NCBI RefSeq assembly: GCF_041146395.1
Contig: NC_090990.1
Coordinates: forward strand, 42,852,001 to 42,916,000
Direction of reading: 5' to 3'
Source of the DNA: Eulemur rufifrons
Taxonomy: Eukaryota > Chordata > Mammalia > Primates > Lemuridae
Length of the DNA: 64,000 nt
Below are positions 33,080 to 43,979 of this stretch, one piece after another (the first letter of the stretch is position 1; every line of letters starts with the position of its first letter). A program made the translations under genes and the position numbers. Below the pieces are notes generated by a model that made no database searches, was not told the origin of the DNA, and was given only the letters and a program-made list of their open reading frames with translations.

Positions 33080-33555
33080 CTTGGGAATCTGCACCCTGTG
33101 TCCCTTCCCAGCCTTACTGCCCACACAACTCTTCCTGACCCTCTGCTTCACTCTCCAGCCCTGCAGAGCAACTTCCAGTCTCCTGAACTCTACCGTCCTG
33201 TCCTCACTTTGCTGGGAGTGTTCACTGATTCTCCCTTTCTCCATCCCCCAACACCCCACATCATCCAACCCGATAGGGCTCGTCCTTCTGGTCTCAGATT
33301 GGGTCTCATATTTGGTAGCTTCTCGGGGAAGCCCCATCCCACCCCCATGCCTGGACCCGTCTCTGTGCTCCTACAGTGACCCTGCTATTTTGCAGAGTGT
33401 GACTGTCTACTCTTTCACCACCTCTGCACCTGCCACAAGGACGTAAGCTCAGTGCAGGCAGGAACTGTGTCTGAGAAACCTCATTTACCATCATCTCGCT
33501 CACACATTTCAGGCCCTGGCACAGAGTAGGAACTCAGTAATAGCTGTAAATGGAA
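33080..33555 (+). mobile_element. L2 LINE 3' UTR
   Basis: A long sense L2 3' region: pyrimidine-rich text, 'cttctcggggaagccccatc', 'gtaagctcagtgcaggcagg', 'caggccctggcacagagtag' and 'gaactcagtaatagctgta'. The open frames at 33002-33503 on both strands come from this repeat. Confidence 0.75.
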
Positions 33556-33589
33556 TTGATCAGAAACAATAACAGTCTTGAGAAAAATA

Positions 33590-34330
33590 AAAAAAGTCAC
33601 CCCTCCAGGGTGAGCAAGACAAATGGGCTTGTCCCATTGTTGAGACGGAAAGCTTTACACAAATAATTTCATTTCTAGCCTTTGTAGGACAAAACAAGAT
33701 TCAAAATAAAATAAAATAAACCAGCTACCAGGTGCCTGGGAGCAAGGGTTCCACAGCCCATGCTGCTAGTTGGTCAGGAAACTGTGAAAGAATGCAGCCT
33801 TGTGAGTGCCAGGTGCTTTGAGCCTGCCATGGGGGTGGGTTGAGGCAGGGCCTCTGAGCCACAGGGAGGAAGCCCCTCTCTAATTCCTAGACGCTGAAAG
33901 CTGGAGCTTTCCTTTCCTTGTGCCTATAGAATCGCATTAGCATAAGCATTGTCATGTAATGAGTTGTCAGGCTGAAGACGTAATTATTGCAAAGCAGAGA
34001 AAAATTTCAAAAGTTGAGCTTTAATGGAAAAATGAGATGGGAGCTCTGGCGTTCAAGTATAAAACAAACTTTTTAATATTCATTCCTCCTGCACTCTTTG
34101 AAATTCACCTTCAGAGCGCCAAGGTGAACAGGGGGAAAAAAGTTCAATAATTTTCAAATCCTAATTATAATTCATCACAGGTGATTAAACAAGGCTGTGG
34201 ATATTTGTTGCTCACCACTATTTTTTTTTCTTACAGTGGACATTTAATTTTAATTAAAAAGGAAGGCTTTTTTTAAAAATGATGCCTAGTTACCTGTGCT
34301 ATTTTTCATCTGTTTCTTTTTCCATGCATA
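33590..34330. other. unique AT-rich block, candidate enhancer
   Basis: About 740 bases without a recognisable repeat or open frame. It contains 'gcattagcataagcattgtc', 'agacgtaattattgcaaagc', 'cctaattataattcatcac' next to an E-box 'caggtg', and 'catttaattttaattaaaaa'. Dense TAAT cores, a MEIS-like 'tgtcagg' and E-boxes suggest a developmental enhancer. Function is inference. Confidence 0.45.
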
Positions 34331-34489
34331 GAGACTCAATTCCTCTATTTGCCAATATTATAAGATAGAAAATACTGCATGCTTATTAACACCTTTTATT
34401 TGATGGGGAGCCTACAAGTTCATCCACCTTGAGGGTCTCTATACTTCCAGAGGAAGTCAACACAAATTCCAGGCTGCCTTTCCTGACTG

Positions 34490-34640
34490 CCAGAATTTAG
34501 CCAGCATTTACATTTCTAAGCTTCAGTTTCTTTATCTGAAAAATGGAGATGTTAATAATAAGATCTACTTTGCTATCCAAGGTAGGTACCCTGAGAAAGT
34601 AAGATCATTCCTTCTCCATGTACTTTATAGGGCTGATGAC
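34490..34640 (+). mobile_element. MIR SINE, partial
   Basis: 'taagcttcagtttctttatc' and 'gaaaaatggagatgttaata' are the sense core and 3' section. Confidence 0.7.
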
Positions 34641-34704
34641 TCGCTATGAGATTAAGTCACCTGTTAAAATGCTCTCCAAATATTGTTTGTGTTATTGATA
34701 AGTA

Positions 34705-34880
34705 TTTGTTAGTTCATTCACTCAACAAACATAACTGAATTCCTTTTGTGTACCAGACACTGTGCTAATTTCTAGGGATTAAAAAGAGAAAAGAAAATGA
34801 ACCATATGCCATCTTTCACCATGAGGGCTGACCCAGTTTAGACAGGAGACACACATGAGAACAGATAGTTTTGATTCCAT
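34705..34880 (-). mobile_element. L2 LINE 3' end
   Basis: 'attcactcaacaaacataac' followed by 'gtgtaccagacactgtgcta' is the antisense L2 terminus. Confidence 0.7.
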
Positions 34881-34904
34881 TTGATTCTCACAGAAATGCT
34901 CTGA

Positions 34905-35060
34905 GGTGTGGAGGAAAAGGGACTAGAAATAAATCTTGTATAACTTTGTAGCTGTGTGATTTGGGGAAGTTCCTTTAACAGTTTGGGACTCAAACTTCAT
35001 TGCACAAAAAACAGGGTAAATAGTATTATTTCTGCCAACCTTTGAATGCTGCATAAATAG
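34905..35060 (+). mobile_element. MIR SINE
   Basis: 'gtagctgtgtgatttgggga' and 'gttcctttaacagtttggga' in sense. The 3' end is degraded. Confidence 0.65.
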
Positions 35061-35074
35061 TATTTTCCTTTCTT

Positions 35075-35470
35075 TACTATTTTCTTTTCCATACATCTCC
35101 TAATCTATGCTCAAGTCACACTTCCTAGTTTTTACATCTGTGGTTTTCCTTGCCTAAGCACTTTCCTCATTTTTGTGTCTGCAATACCTATATTTATTCG
35201 TTATAAGTTAGAACAGATGCCATGATCCTGGTGAAGTTTTCTCATGCCCCACAAGAGAATTCCATTTCTCTGATACAGTCCCCCAAATATTAAATACTTC
35301 TCTGTTCTTGTCCTGCTTTTAACTCAGATGCTGTAGTATACAGTGACTGATTGACTTGGTTTCCCCCTAAGATGACGAGCTCCCTAAGCACAGACTCCTA
35401 TTCATCTCTTTCCCCCATGCCTGGAACAAAGTTGGTGTTGGTAAATGGATGGATTAATGAATGGATGAGG
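35075..35470 (+). mobile_element. L2 LINE 3' UTR
   Basis: 'ctatgctcaagtcacacttc', 'ggtgaagttttctcatgccc', 'gatgacgagctccctaagca' and 'atgaatggatga' end the element in L2 order. Confidence 0.7.
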
Positions 35471-35474
35471 GTGT

Positions 35475-35930
35475 GTAAGACAGGAGTACCTGGCTGCATG
35501 CAGCAGAAATAAATTTTGGGTAACTTAAATGGAAATAAGAGCTTACTGGGAGGATACAAGGTAGTTTGCCAACGAGGCTGCAGGACCAGGCACATGGAAA
35601 GATGGAAATTAGGGCAGATTTAGGCATCTAAGAGGCAAGAACTGATGGCCCACAGTCAGGGAGGGGAATCTGTTCCAGTGCCTTCCCATCCTTGCTTTGC
35701 TGCACATCATCCTAGATTCCAACGCTGTGAGAGTGTCTGATTGACTTAACTCCAGTCACCCACCCACCTGTTGGATAGTGGGGGGGAGGTTGGGCATCTT
35801 CAATGTCAGTCCTCCTGACTGCCCCTAAGGGGAAAAAGGTTGACCCAAAAAGGAATTTTGGATGCTATTTCCAAGAAAGGGGTATGAGTGCTGGGTGGCC
35901 CTAAATGACAAATGACTGCCACTGATTGTG
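35475..35930. other. possible unnamed ancient repeat
   Basis: 'gacaggagtacctggctgca', 'taagagcttactgggaggat' and 'gatggcccacagtcagggag' read like a dispersed repeat I have seen but cannot name. No gene. Confidence 0.35.
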
Positions 35931-35934
35931 TGAA

Positions 35935-36055
35935 TAAATGAGCAACTCCCCAACTAGAGAGTGAGCATCTCCTAAGCAAGAACTTTGTGACTTATTTGTT
36001 TTGGTACCCAGTCAGTGACACAGTGCCTGTCCATAAGTGAGCTTTCTTATTCATC
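35935..36055 (+). mobile_element. L2 LINE 3' fragment
   Basis: 'gagagtgagcatctcctaag' and 'gtcagtgacacagtgcctgt' match the sense L2 3' end. Confidence 0.55.
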
Positions 36056-36059
36056 TTTA

Positions 36060-36720
36060 ATTTGACATATGGTTGAGGGTTCTTTTCAGAGAAGCAGTCT
36101 TTATTTTCCTGCGCCACTGAAGAGACTGGACTCTCCCTTGAACACTTCAATTCCATGCCTTCTGTCTACAGCTTTTCTGTCAGACAGTGTGAGGCCCGAT
36201 CTAATCATTTTGACCATCTGACAATTATCAGTCTTCTTGTTTGATAAATCAATCCAGTGGGGACCACAGCAACGATGAAGATGCCCCAGAACGGTCACCC
36301 TGGGTGGACAGGCACAGCTGAAGTGCCCTTATCTGTAGTCCCTTAGTCAGGTAAATACACAGTTGTGTCTTTTACCACTTCCTATTTTGTATCCCAAGCT
36401 TCATTCTCCATTAAGATCAAGTTTACACAAGAGGCTCTAAGCAAAGCAAACTCAAGTCAGATGTTTTTGGATGGAGCCCAAAGCCCCTGATAGTTCACAG
36501 GTGAAGAGGATTAATTTCATTACCATGCTTCTGACACACCCCTTTCAAAGTGGTTTAACACTGCTGTTTAGTAAATGTTATTCGCCTCCTGCTTCTCATA
36601 CCAGCCACATTTGCATATTCATCAGAAGTGTGTGCGCAGTGTTAAACCTGGCCGCCACTGCATTCCTCATTCCGGAATCCTTCTATGCATGTTGATACCT
36701 TTTCCTCTAGCTGGAGCCAT
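36060..36720. other. unique block with octamer motif
   Basis: Repeat-free. Includes 'ctgtcagacag' (MEIS/TGIF-like palindrome), 'gacaattatcagtc', 'tttgataaatcaatcc', and a perfect POU octamer ATTTGCAT at 36609-36616 continued by 'attcat'. Overlapping frames (36471-36943, both strands) have no recognisable product. Regulatory function is inference. Confidence 0.4.
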
Positions 36721-36904
36721 CATTTTCTCAAGGTCAGCACATGTTGGCATCTCCCTGGGGAGCCGGGAGTCTCCACTGCCCAGAAAAAGCCATGTGCTGC
36801 TGTGTCCTGTCCCTTCACTGGGCATGACTCCATGTGACTTCAGGGTGTATGATGGGAGGTGGTACACGGAGTGTGTGCATGAAAGGCGAGCGGGCATGGC
36901 CTGG

Positions 36905-37085
36905 ATACTGGAAGTGGAGACAAAAGAGCTGGCTTGGATCTAGGCTCCAAAACTTCATGCAAGTTGCTCCTATCCACTGAACTTCAACATCCTTGTGTAT
37001 GAAATGGAGATAAAGTTCCCGGTTGTTGTGTTGACCCCATGAGATTATGTAGGTGAAGGCACTTTGGCAACTATAAAATTATATA
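36905..37085 (+). mobile_element. MIR SINE
   Basis: 'tcatgcaagttgctcctatc', 'gtatgaaatggagataaagt' and 'gaaggcactttggcaactat' in sense. Confidence 0.65.
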
Positions 37086-37089
37086 GAAA

Positions 37090-37695
37090 AGTAACAGATT
37101 TTTAAAATTTATTTCTTGTTTCATTATAAAAGAAAAAAAAGAGAGGAAGCCCATGCTAGCCACAGGGAGGGATGGGGAAAGAGAAAAGACAAATAGACAA
37201 GCATAGACACACAGACAGACACCTGTTCCTTGGCTAGCCCCCAGCTGTTCAAGCATCCCAGCTGAGACCTCAGACATCATTTCATAGCAGATATGAGCCT
37301 TCCTCAGTGCATCCTGTCAGAATTAGTGACTCACAGAGCCAGAAAAGCGGGTAGTAAAAAGTTAAGCCACTAAGTTTTGGGGTAGCTTGTGATGCCACGG
37401 AAGATGACCCTAACATATTCATCCTCTCCAGGTGTTCCCTTGAAACAACCTCACTGAGGTCCAAGTGTCAGGGACACACGTCCACTCCATCCAGGGGGAG
37501 ATATGGGACTCAGTTCTGTGAGAAGAAAATCCCTCTCCAAAAATCCTGTTCTAACTCGTGATAACCTGTTTCATGTTCTTAATGTTGGTGAGAACCATAA
37601 GAGTTGTGTAACTAATTTTTACATATTTCCTTTGCTACTTGTCACCTAAATCTGGAAGCTTAATTGGAATATTGCATCTATTATATCTTGGTGCT
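37090..37695. other. unassigned, LTR-tail-like piece
   Basis: 'gttaagccactaagttttgg' at about 37361 recalls an LTR 3' end, but the rest is not recognised. No gene is seen. Confidence 0.35.
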
Positions 37696-37699
37696 TCGG

Positions 37700-37915
37700 G
37701 CAAATATTTCTATATAACATATGGTTCCAAATATAAATAACTCTTAATGATAGGAATTGCCATGAAGAATATAAAACAGGTAATGAAATAAAGTTACTGG
37801 AGAGGTGGGGTGCACAATGCTTAGCCAGAGTGGCTAGGGAAATTTTCCCTGGGGAGATGATGTTTGAGAGAAGAACTTCGAGAAGGAGACAATGCTTCCT
37901 GAGTTGAAATAAATT
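37700..37915 (-). mobile_element. L2 LINE 3' UTR, antisense
   Basis: 'gtggctagggaaattttccc' and 'tgatgtttgagagaagaact' correspond to the antisense L2 3' UTR ('gggaaggcttccctgagg' region). Confidence 0.5.
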
Positions 37916-37989
37916 TTCTTTCCTCTGATTTCCCACTGTCTTTGGCATGCCTAGTGGAGCATCTCTCACAGTTGGCCTGCTCCCAGGGT

Positions 37990-38125
37990 TATTTATTTTG
38001 GTTTTTGTCCTCCCAAGAAGATCGTGAGAGCCTGGCGGGCAGGAATTATCTTATTTGTCTCCACATTCCTCTGTTGGCTTGCACGTAGCAGGTGTTCAGT
38101 AAATGAATGCCTAATAAAATGCAAA
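37990..38125 (+). mobile_element. L2 LINE 3' tail
   Basis: 'agatcgtgagagcctggcgg', 'gcacgtagcaggtgttcagt' and 'aaatgaatgcctaataaaat' form the sense L2 end. Confidence 0.65.
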
Positions 38126-38251
38126 TCAAGTTGAGAGAAGATTTGAGGCCTCGGTTGCACCTATTTACCCAGAAACTGTGTGAAGGGTCTGGCTCTTCAC
38201 GGGCATACAGTTAACTTCAGGAGAATGGAGCAAATTTGCGACACATTCTTT

Positions 38252-39027
38252 TCTTTTTTTTTTTTTTTTTTGTTACAAGGTTTTCTTTTTTTTTTTTTTT
38301 ATTTCATCTTGTTATGGGGGATACAGAATTGCAGGTTACATACGTTACTCCTGTACCGCCTTTCCCCCCAAGTCAGAGCTCCAGGCGTGTCTGTTCCGCA
38401 GGTCATGCGCATTGCACCCATCATGAGGTATATATCCCTCCCTTCCCCACCCCCCCTTCCCGAGTCAGCACCTTCAAGCGTTACCATTCCCCAAACGGTG
38501 CAATGCACTCATTGTGTAGGCATACCCCCATCCCCTCCCCCACCCCCCACCTCAGTCTGATATCCAATTGGTGTCGTTCCCAGATTTGTATTTAGGTGAT
38601 GATCAGGGAAACCAATTTTCTGGTGAGTACATGTGATGCTTGTTTTTCCATTCTTGGGATACTTCACTTAATATAATGGGTTCCAACTCTCTCCAGGAGA
38701 ACCATAGAGATGTCGTATCTTCATCATTCCTTATAGCTGAGTAATATTCCATGGTATACATATACCACAGCTTACTAATCCAATCATGTATTGATGGGCA
38801 TTTGGGTTGTTTCCACATCTTTGCTATTGTGAATTGTGCTGCTATAAACATTCGGGTACATGTGTCTTTGTTACAGAATGACCTTTTTTCCTTTGGGTAT
38901 ATGCCCAGTAATGGGATTGCTGGGTCAAATGGCAGGTCTACTTGAATCTGTTTAAGATACCTCCATAATGCTTTCCACAGGGGTTGCACTAGTTTGCAGT
39001 CCCACCAGCAGTGTATTAGTGTTCCTG
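38252..39027 (-). mobile_element. young 5'-truncated L1 with TSD
   Basis: A 5'-truncated L1 on the minus strand, about 780 bp. It has a poly-A tail (poly-T here), a 3' UTR of about 300 bp with C-rich parts ('cccctcccccaccccccacc'), and an open ORF2 end. Target-site duplications at 38237-38251 and 39028-39042 match with one mismatch. The tail is bipartite: two T-runs (38254-38271 and 38286-38300) separated by 14 nt. The wording differs from human L1PA and fits a strepsirrhine-lineage L1. Confidence 0.93.
38603..38989 (-). pseudogene. L1 ORF2 C-terminal remnant
   Basis: A 128-codon open frame encoding the ORF2p C-terminal end: 'PFDPAIPLLGIYPKE' near the N-side, 'KCPSIHDWISKLWYMYTMEY' in the middle, and the normal stop. 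The open frame shows low decay and recent insertion. Endonuclease, reverse transcriptase and most of the protein are lost by 5' truncation, so it is non-functional. Confidence 0.92.
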
Positions 39028-39044
39028 TGCGACATATTCTTTAC

Positions 39045-40435
39045 AGCAGCGTTTTAAGGGTTGGCTCCAGAGAAATGCTGCAGCCCTATTTCAAGTGGAA
39101 AAGCCTTCACTGACAATTTTCTTGACTCCGAGTGGAATTTCCACTTCTTGCCACGGTTCATGTTTTCATAAGAATTCATCTCAATGTTGCCTAAATCCAA
39201 CAGGTTTCTTATGATCCTTAAGAAGAATAGAATTTGACAACTTATTCATTTCCCTGTCATAGTTGCAATTCTTTGTTTCCTTATTCATAGTGTTAAATCT
39301 CAGCACCTTTACTGATGACTTTTTTATTTAATTTCACTGAACAGTGGTGCTTTCTTCTCCCTAAAGTCAACTCTTGGTTGATGACTGTGAGTACTGTATT
39401 TATAATTTGCATACTTATCTAAAGATCTTCAGTTAGATCTTGTAATCCAATATTTTTTATGACATATTGGTGAGTCATTAAATCAGTTTGGTGGATGATG
39501 ACCAGAATTTTATTTAAATTGAGTAGCAGAAAATATCATACTATTAATATATCAAATTTAAAGGTATGTTTTTTTGAGTCTTGTGTCTGGTTGTGTGTGC
39601 GTACATACCAGGTCAGAGTCCAAAAGTTTTACAAGTTACTATTGTGAACTTTTCTTCAATTATAGCCCCTAATAGTCACACATTTTTCTCTATGATATCT
39701 TCAGTTTCAAGTGCAAACATTAGTTTTCTCTGATGCCCAATATGACTTAATGTGGCCAAACTGAACTCATTATCTTCTCCTCAAATTTGTTCTTCCTTCT
39801 GCCATCCCTATTTTTAAGAGTTATCGTCTACCCAGTCATGTAAACTAGATGTCATAAAATCCTTATAATTTGACTTTGAAAACATACCTAAAATGTATTC
39901 TTTTGCATCTTTCCCAAAGCCTGTGGCTGAAACTATTGCATTACCCTTGCCTTTCTGGTTTGAGTTCAACCCTGCCCAATTCAAACTTCATTTAACTACT
40001 CGAATGACCCTTGTCTATGTAAAGGGTTTAATTGCATCACACACATCTATTTCCTCTTTCTTCAATGAGCTCATTAAAATTAAAATAAAGGAGTAACAAA
40101 AAGGGGGGATAATAAATGAGACAGCGCCCATTAGTGCGAATTTAAGAAAGTCTGAAGGTAGATAGATGATAGGTCCCTGATCAAACAGTCCAGTAGTGAC
40201 CAAGGGGAGTGGATGCAGCTGACGAGGACAGTCATCAGCCAGGCAGAACCATGGAGGGTCCGGGATTCAGATTTGTCAGGTAGAACAGCATGGGGCAAAA
40301 AGAAGAACTGCCAGATAGCCAACACCCTCTCCCCTGGCCCCACTCCCATAGGCAGCACATAATACTCGAATGCCCAGGTATGTGCATTCCTGGGAAAAAG
40401 AAGTCTCTATACTCTAGACTACTCTCCACCCCTTG
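39045..40435. other. unassigned stretch, no gene seen
   Basis: About 1.4 kb without a firmly named repeat. AT-rich in 39230-39560. Small frames at 39893-40096 and on the minus strand at 40015-40483 carry no recognisable domain. Confidence 0.35.
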
Positions 40436-40439
40436 GGAG

Positions 40440-40590
40440 ATATGAATGTACACATGTGTGTATATACGTATACATACATACATTATATTAATATATGTAA
40501 TATAAAGGATATATATAAAACAATATCCATAAATATATTAAAATTGAATGAATATATATGTACATATATGTGAATAAAATTTAACCTCTC
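40440..40590. repeat. (TATG/TA)n low complexity
   Basis: Alternating 'tacatacatacattatatta' and 'ggatatatataaaacaa'-type sequence: imperfect TA/TACA repeats over about 150 bp. Confidence 0.75.
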
Positions 40591-40899
40591 TAGTAAAATT
40601 TCTTCAGCTGAAAAGTAAGGTCACCCCCAGCTCTAACAATCTATGATTTTTCCCTCCCATGTGCAAATTTATATCTTTTCTCTGATCATTCAACCAACCT
40701 GCTGAACAGATATTTTAAAAAATGAAAAGAAGATTGCATTGCTCCCTTGGACTTGAGCTTCATCACTGGTAGAATCCTGACGGAATTTCCAATATAGCTT
40801 TTGAATCACCATGTCTGAAGGCCTTTGGTAGACCATGAGTAAAAATATGCACTTAGAATAGACTTGAGTTATTCTCCTTTTTATTAATAATACCATTAA

Positions 40900-41160
40900 A
40901 CAAACTACTATTTATTAAATGCTTGTGTTATGCCGAATGTTTGGCTAAATATTTACACATATGATCATTTTTGTATTTAAATAACTTTTCAAAGTAAATA
41001 TTATCATTCCCATTACACAGAAGGGGAAACTAAGGCTCAGTGGGGTTAAGCAACTTCTCAACATCACAGAGCTAAGCAAGTTACAAATCCAAGATACTAT
41101 ATTACGTCTACCAGACTCCAGAACATGTGCTCTTAACCCCTACATTCTACTGCCACTGCC
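40900..41160 (-). mobile_element. MIR SINE, near full length
   Basis: 'tattaaatgcttgtgttatg', 'cattacacagaaggggaaac', 'taaggctcagtggggttaag' and 'tgctcttaacccctacattc' give a complete antisense MIR. Confidence 0.85.
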
Positions 41161-41350
41161 TAGTGGTTAAGCTCTTTTATTAACTTGAAATCAATTCACC
41201 TGTGCCCCAGTTTCCTTATCTGTCAAATTGGGGAAATCTCTGACTTCTACCACCTTTAAGTTGTTGTGAAGTTGTGAGATATTGAGCTTATTTCTTCCTT
41301 GATAAAAGTACACTATATGTCTCATAAAAATGCAAGTTATAAATATAAAT
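41157..41350 (+). mobile_element. MIR SINE, partial
   Basis: Starts 'gcctagtggttaagctcttt', exactly where the antisense MIR ends, then 'tgccccagtttccttatctg' and 'aaattggggaaatctctgac'. The two MIRs are joined by their 5' ends. Confidence 0.7.
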
Positions 41351-41534
41351 TACAATTTGAATGCCTTTGGGTGTGCCTTACACTCCCCAGTTCAGCAGTG
41401 TCCAACTCCCTGTGACCTTACCACAAACCTATTTATATCTTTTGTTCTCTGCATAGCCCCTGCGGGCATTTGCATTTGTAATCTCTAACCCAGAGGCTGG
41501 AAGCTTCCCTGAAATAATACATGCAGCCAGCCCT

Positions 41535-41878
41535 CCCTATCTGTGGGTTTTGCATCCATGGATTCAACCAACCATGGATCAAAAATATTCAGAAAAAAAA
41601 AATGGATGGCTGCATCTGTATTGAACATGTACAGACTTTTTTCCTTGTCATTATTCCCTAGACGACACAGTATAACAACTATTCACATAGCATTTACATT
41701 GTATTAGGTATTGTAAGTAATCTAGAGATGACTTAAAATATACGAGAGGATGTGCATAGGTTATATGCAAATGCTACACTATTTTATATAAGGGACTTGA
41801 GCATCTGTGGATTTTGGTATCTACAGAGGGGGCTCTTAGCACCAATCCCCCGCAAATACCCAGGGATGACTATATACT
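41535..41878. mobile_element. Tigger-family MITE (MER44/Tigger7-like)
   Basis: 'gccctccctatctgtgggtt' and 'ggattcaaccaaccatggat' at the left, and 'gagcatctgtggattttggt' and 'tacccagggatgactata' at the right, form the inverted ends of a TcMar-Tigger non-autonomous element about 340 bp long. No transposase. Confidence 0.8.
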
Positions 41879-41888
41879 CTAAGGAGGG

Positions 41889-41912
41889 GAAAAAAACAAA
41901 ACAAAACAAAAC
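41889..41912. repeat. (AAAAC)n microsatellite
   Basis: An A-run followed by three to four AAAAC units next to the Tigger-like element. Confidence 0.7.
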
Positions 41913-41959
41913 TGTTCATTAGACAGTGTGCCTTCATGCATTTCCCTTTTCTTGCCATG

Positions 41960-42110
41960 GGCTACAGAAATGCATCCTGGTTTCCTCCTCTGGAAACTCA
42001 GGATGGATAGTCACTGTGTTTTTTGTGAAGATTAAATGAAGTAACATGAAAGCACCCTGACAATTCTAAAAGGGAAAAGAAATGTAAAGTACTATTTTAA
42101 CAAACAACAT
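41960..42110 (+). mobile_element. MIR SINE, 3' part
   Basis: 'tggtttcctcctctggaaac', 'gaagattaaatgaagtaaca' and 'tgaaagcaccctgacaattc' in sense. Confidence 0.6.
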
Positions 42111-42114
42111 ATTT

Positions 42115-42490
42115 TGCAAAAGTTGAAGCATTATGTCAAAAAATAAACTTAGAAACACAGGCCCCATCAATTTTTTACACTCCAGATGTTAAAACATCCT
42201 GTTTAGTCACTTCAGCGTACCTCTCAAATTTTTGATCAATGTGTGTTGAAACATAGTCCTGTTGTATTTAGGAAAAAAAAAAAAACATTGTCTGAACAAA
42301 CAGGATCCTTCTGGGCAGGTACAAAGTTAGCAATATTTGCAAATGGCTGCAGGGATGAGTATTTAGAGGTACCCACTAAGTGCTGGGCACTGGACCTTGA
42401 TCCTCTTCTGGTATGCTCACCTAGGGGGGCTCCCTGGGGTTTCTCAGCCCTGGAATCTTGGAGCCCTTATCCACTCATTGAACTTTGTTG
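42115..42490. other. unassigned stretch
   Basis: No gene or named repeat. The 84-codon frame at 42243-42497 begins next to an A-run (42274-42286) and has no recognisable domain. Confidence 0.3.
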
Positions 42491-42494
42491 CTGT

Positions 42495-42605
42495 TGAGCT
42501 GCCCTCCCTCCTAGACTGAGGACTCCATGGGTAGAGGCTTGCCAATTATCTTTTCATTCTGAGCATACAGTAGGCTTTTAAGACACTGCTGTTGAATTGG
42601 AGTGA
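42495..42605 (+). mobile_element. L2 LINE 3' end
   Basis: 'cctagactgaggactccatg', 'gagcatacagtaggctttta' and 'agacactgctgttgaattgg' follow L2. Confidence 0.65.
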
Positions 42606-42657
42606 ATTCATCTGCTCCTCTATATAACAGCAAAAGTAGCTCGCAGTTATTGAGCTT

Positions 42658-42944
42658 GTTTTAGAGATAAGTCTCACCCTGTTACCCAGGCTGGAGGCAG
42701 TGCTGCAATCAGAGCTCAAGGCACCCTCAAACTACTAGGCTTAAATGATCCTCCCTCCTCAGCCTCCCGAGTAGCTGGGACTACAGGTGAGCACCACCAT
42801 ACTCTGCTAATTTTTAAATTTGTTTGAAGAGACAGGGTATTGCTATGTTGTCCAGCCTGGGCTTAAATTCCTGGTCCAAGCAGTCCTCCTGCCTTGACCT
42901 CCCAAGGTGCTGGGATTATAGGCATGAGCCACCATGCCTGGCCT
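42658..42944 (-). mobile_element. Alu (AluJ-like), antisense, with TSD
   Basis: Reverse-complement Alu: 'caccctgttacccaggctgg', 'gcctcccgagtagctgggac', 'gtgctgggattataggcatg' and 'agccaccatgcctggcct'. Near-identical flanks agttattgagctt (42645-42657) and agttatgaagctt (42945-42957) are the target duplication. The tail is short. It is of the older AluJ type, not the lemur-type variant. Confidence 0.9.
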
Positions 42945-42999
42945 AGTTATGAAGCTTTTAAGTGAAAAGCCTCAGATACGCATTAATAATCATTGATTC

Positions 43000-43225
43000 T
43001 GGTTGAGCCTCACTGCAGCAAGGCACTGAGCTGTGTTCCCTACACATGTTGCTTTATTTTCACCCCACAATAAAGACACCATTGTCAGCCTCACTATACA
43101 CATGAGCAAATGGAGGCCCAGAGTGGTTAAGGGACTTGCCTGATGTCATTCAGCAAAGCCTTGTTTGATCCCAGGGAGTCTGGCTCCAGAATCGAGGTTT
43201 TTAACCTAAACTACACTGCCTTGCA
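43000..43225 (-). mobile_element. MIR SINE
   Basis: 'gagcaaatggaggcccagag', 'ggttaagggacttgcctgat' and 'gtttttaacctaaactacac' in antisense. Confidence 0.8.
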
Positions 43226-43430
43226 CACGATCTCATTGATTTCTCATTTAATTTTTACAAGATATCAAGAAGCAGAGACTGTTATCCCCAGAGTATCACC
43301 CCTATTTCAGAGCTGAGAAAACAGAGGCTCAGAGATGATATATAGTGTGCCAAGGTCACACCATTAGTAAATGCACGGAGCCAGGAGTCAAACCCTTGAG
43401 TGCTTAACTTTCCACCCAGGGCTCTAGTTA
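43226..43430 (-). mobile_element. MIR SINE
   Basis: Second antisense MIR directly following: 'catttaatttttacaagata', 'cagagctgagaaaacagagg' and 'gccaaggtcacaccattagt'. A head-to-tail MIR pair. Confidence 0.8.
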
Positions 43431-43434
43431 CTTG

Positions 43435-43975
43435 TGGAAGATTACCTTCCTTTTGGACTACGAATTCCTAGAAGGTAGATTCTTACCTAGCAACCCCCAA
43501 GCTTCACTCACGCTTGCTCTTCCTCTAGAATAATTAGTACTCTGTTAATGACGACTCTGCTCAGCTACCTCACTGTCGTGTGGAGTGGCCTCATTTTCGC
43601 ATTTATCTTTTCAAGTGTGTCAGTTTCAGGCCTCCTAGACTAGGCACCTGGGATGTGCAGGTGTCTACATAGACTCCTAGAGCTCACAGGTGAGAGCCAG
43701 TGCCCGTCTCAGCAGCAATGTCCCCGCCCTCCCTCATGGCTGCCTCACTGGAAGAGATCTGTTTTTTGAGGGCACCCCCAGAACGTTCATTGTTATCACA
43801 TCCTGCAACACGGACACCATAGTCCAGACATTTATTTTGAGGGAAATGAATAAGAACACAAGGCATACGTAGATTATAGAATAAATCTATTAATTATTAT
43901 AGTCAACAGTCTGTTTTCTAAAATGAGATTATTGGTAAAATTTGCAACCATGGCTTATTTATCCCTCTAGTATTG
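43435..43975. other. unassigned stretch
   Basis: No gene or named repeat is recognised. Fully opposed frames at 43684-43872 on both strands are chance. Confidence 0.35.
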
Positions 43976-43979
43976 CAGG

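Noticed and set aside
33002..33503. 144-codon plus frame and opposed minus frames
   Set aside because: They fall in an L2 3' UTR, which is normally noncoding. No conserved domain is readable.
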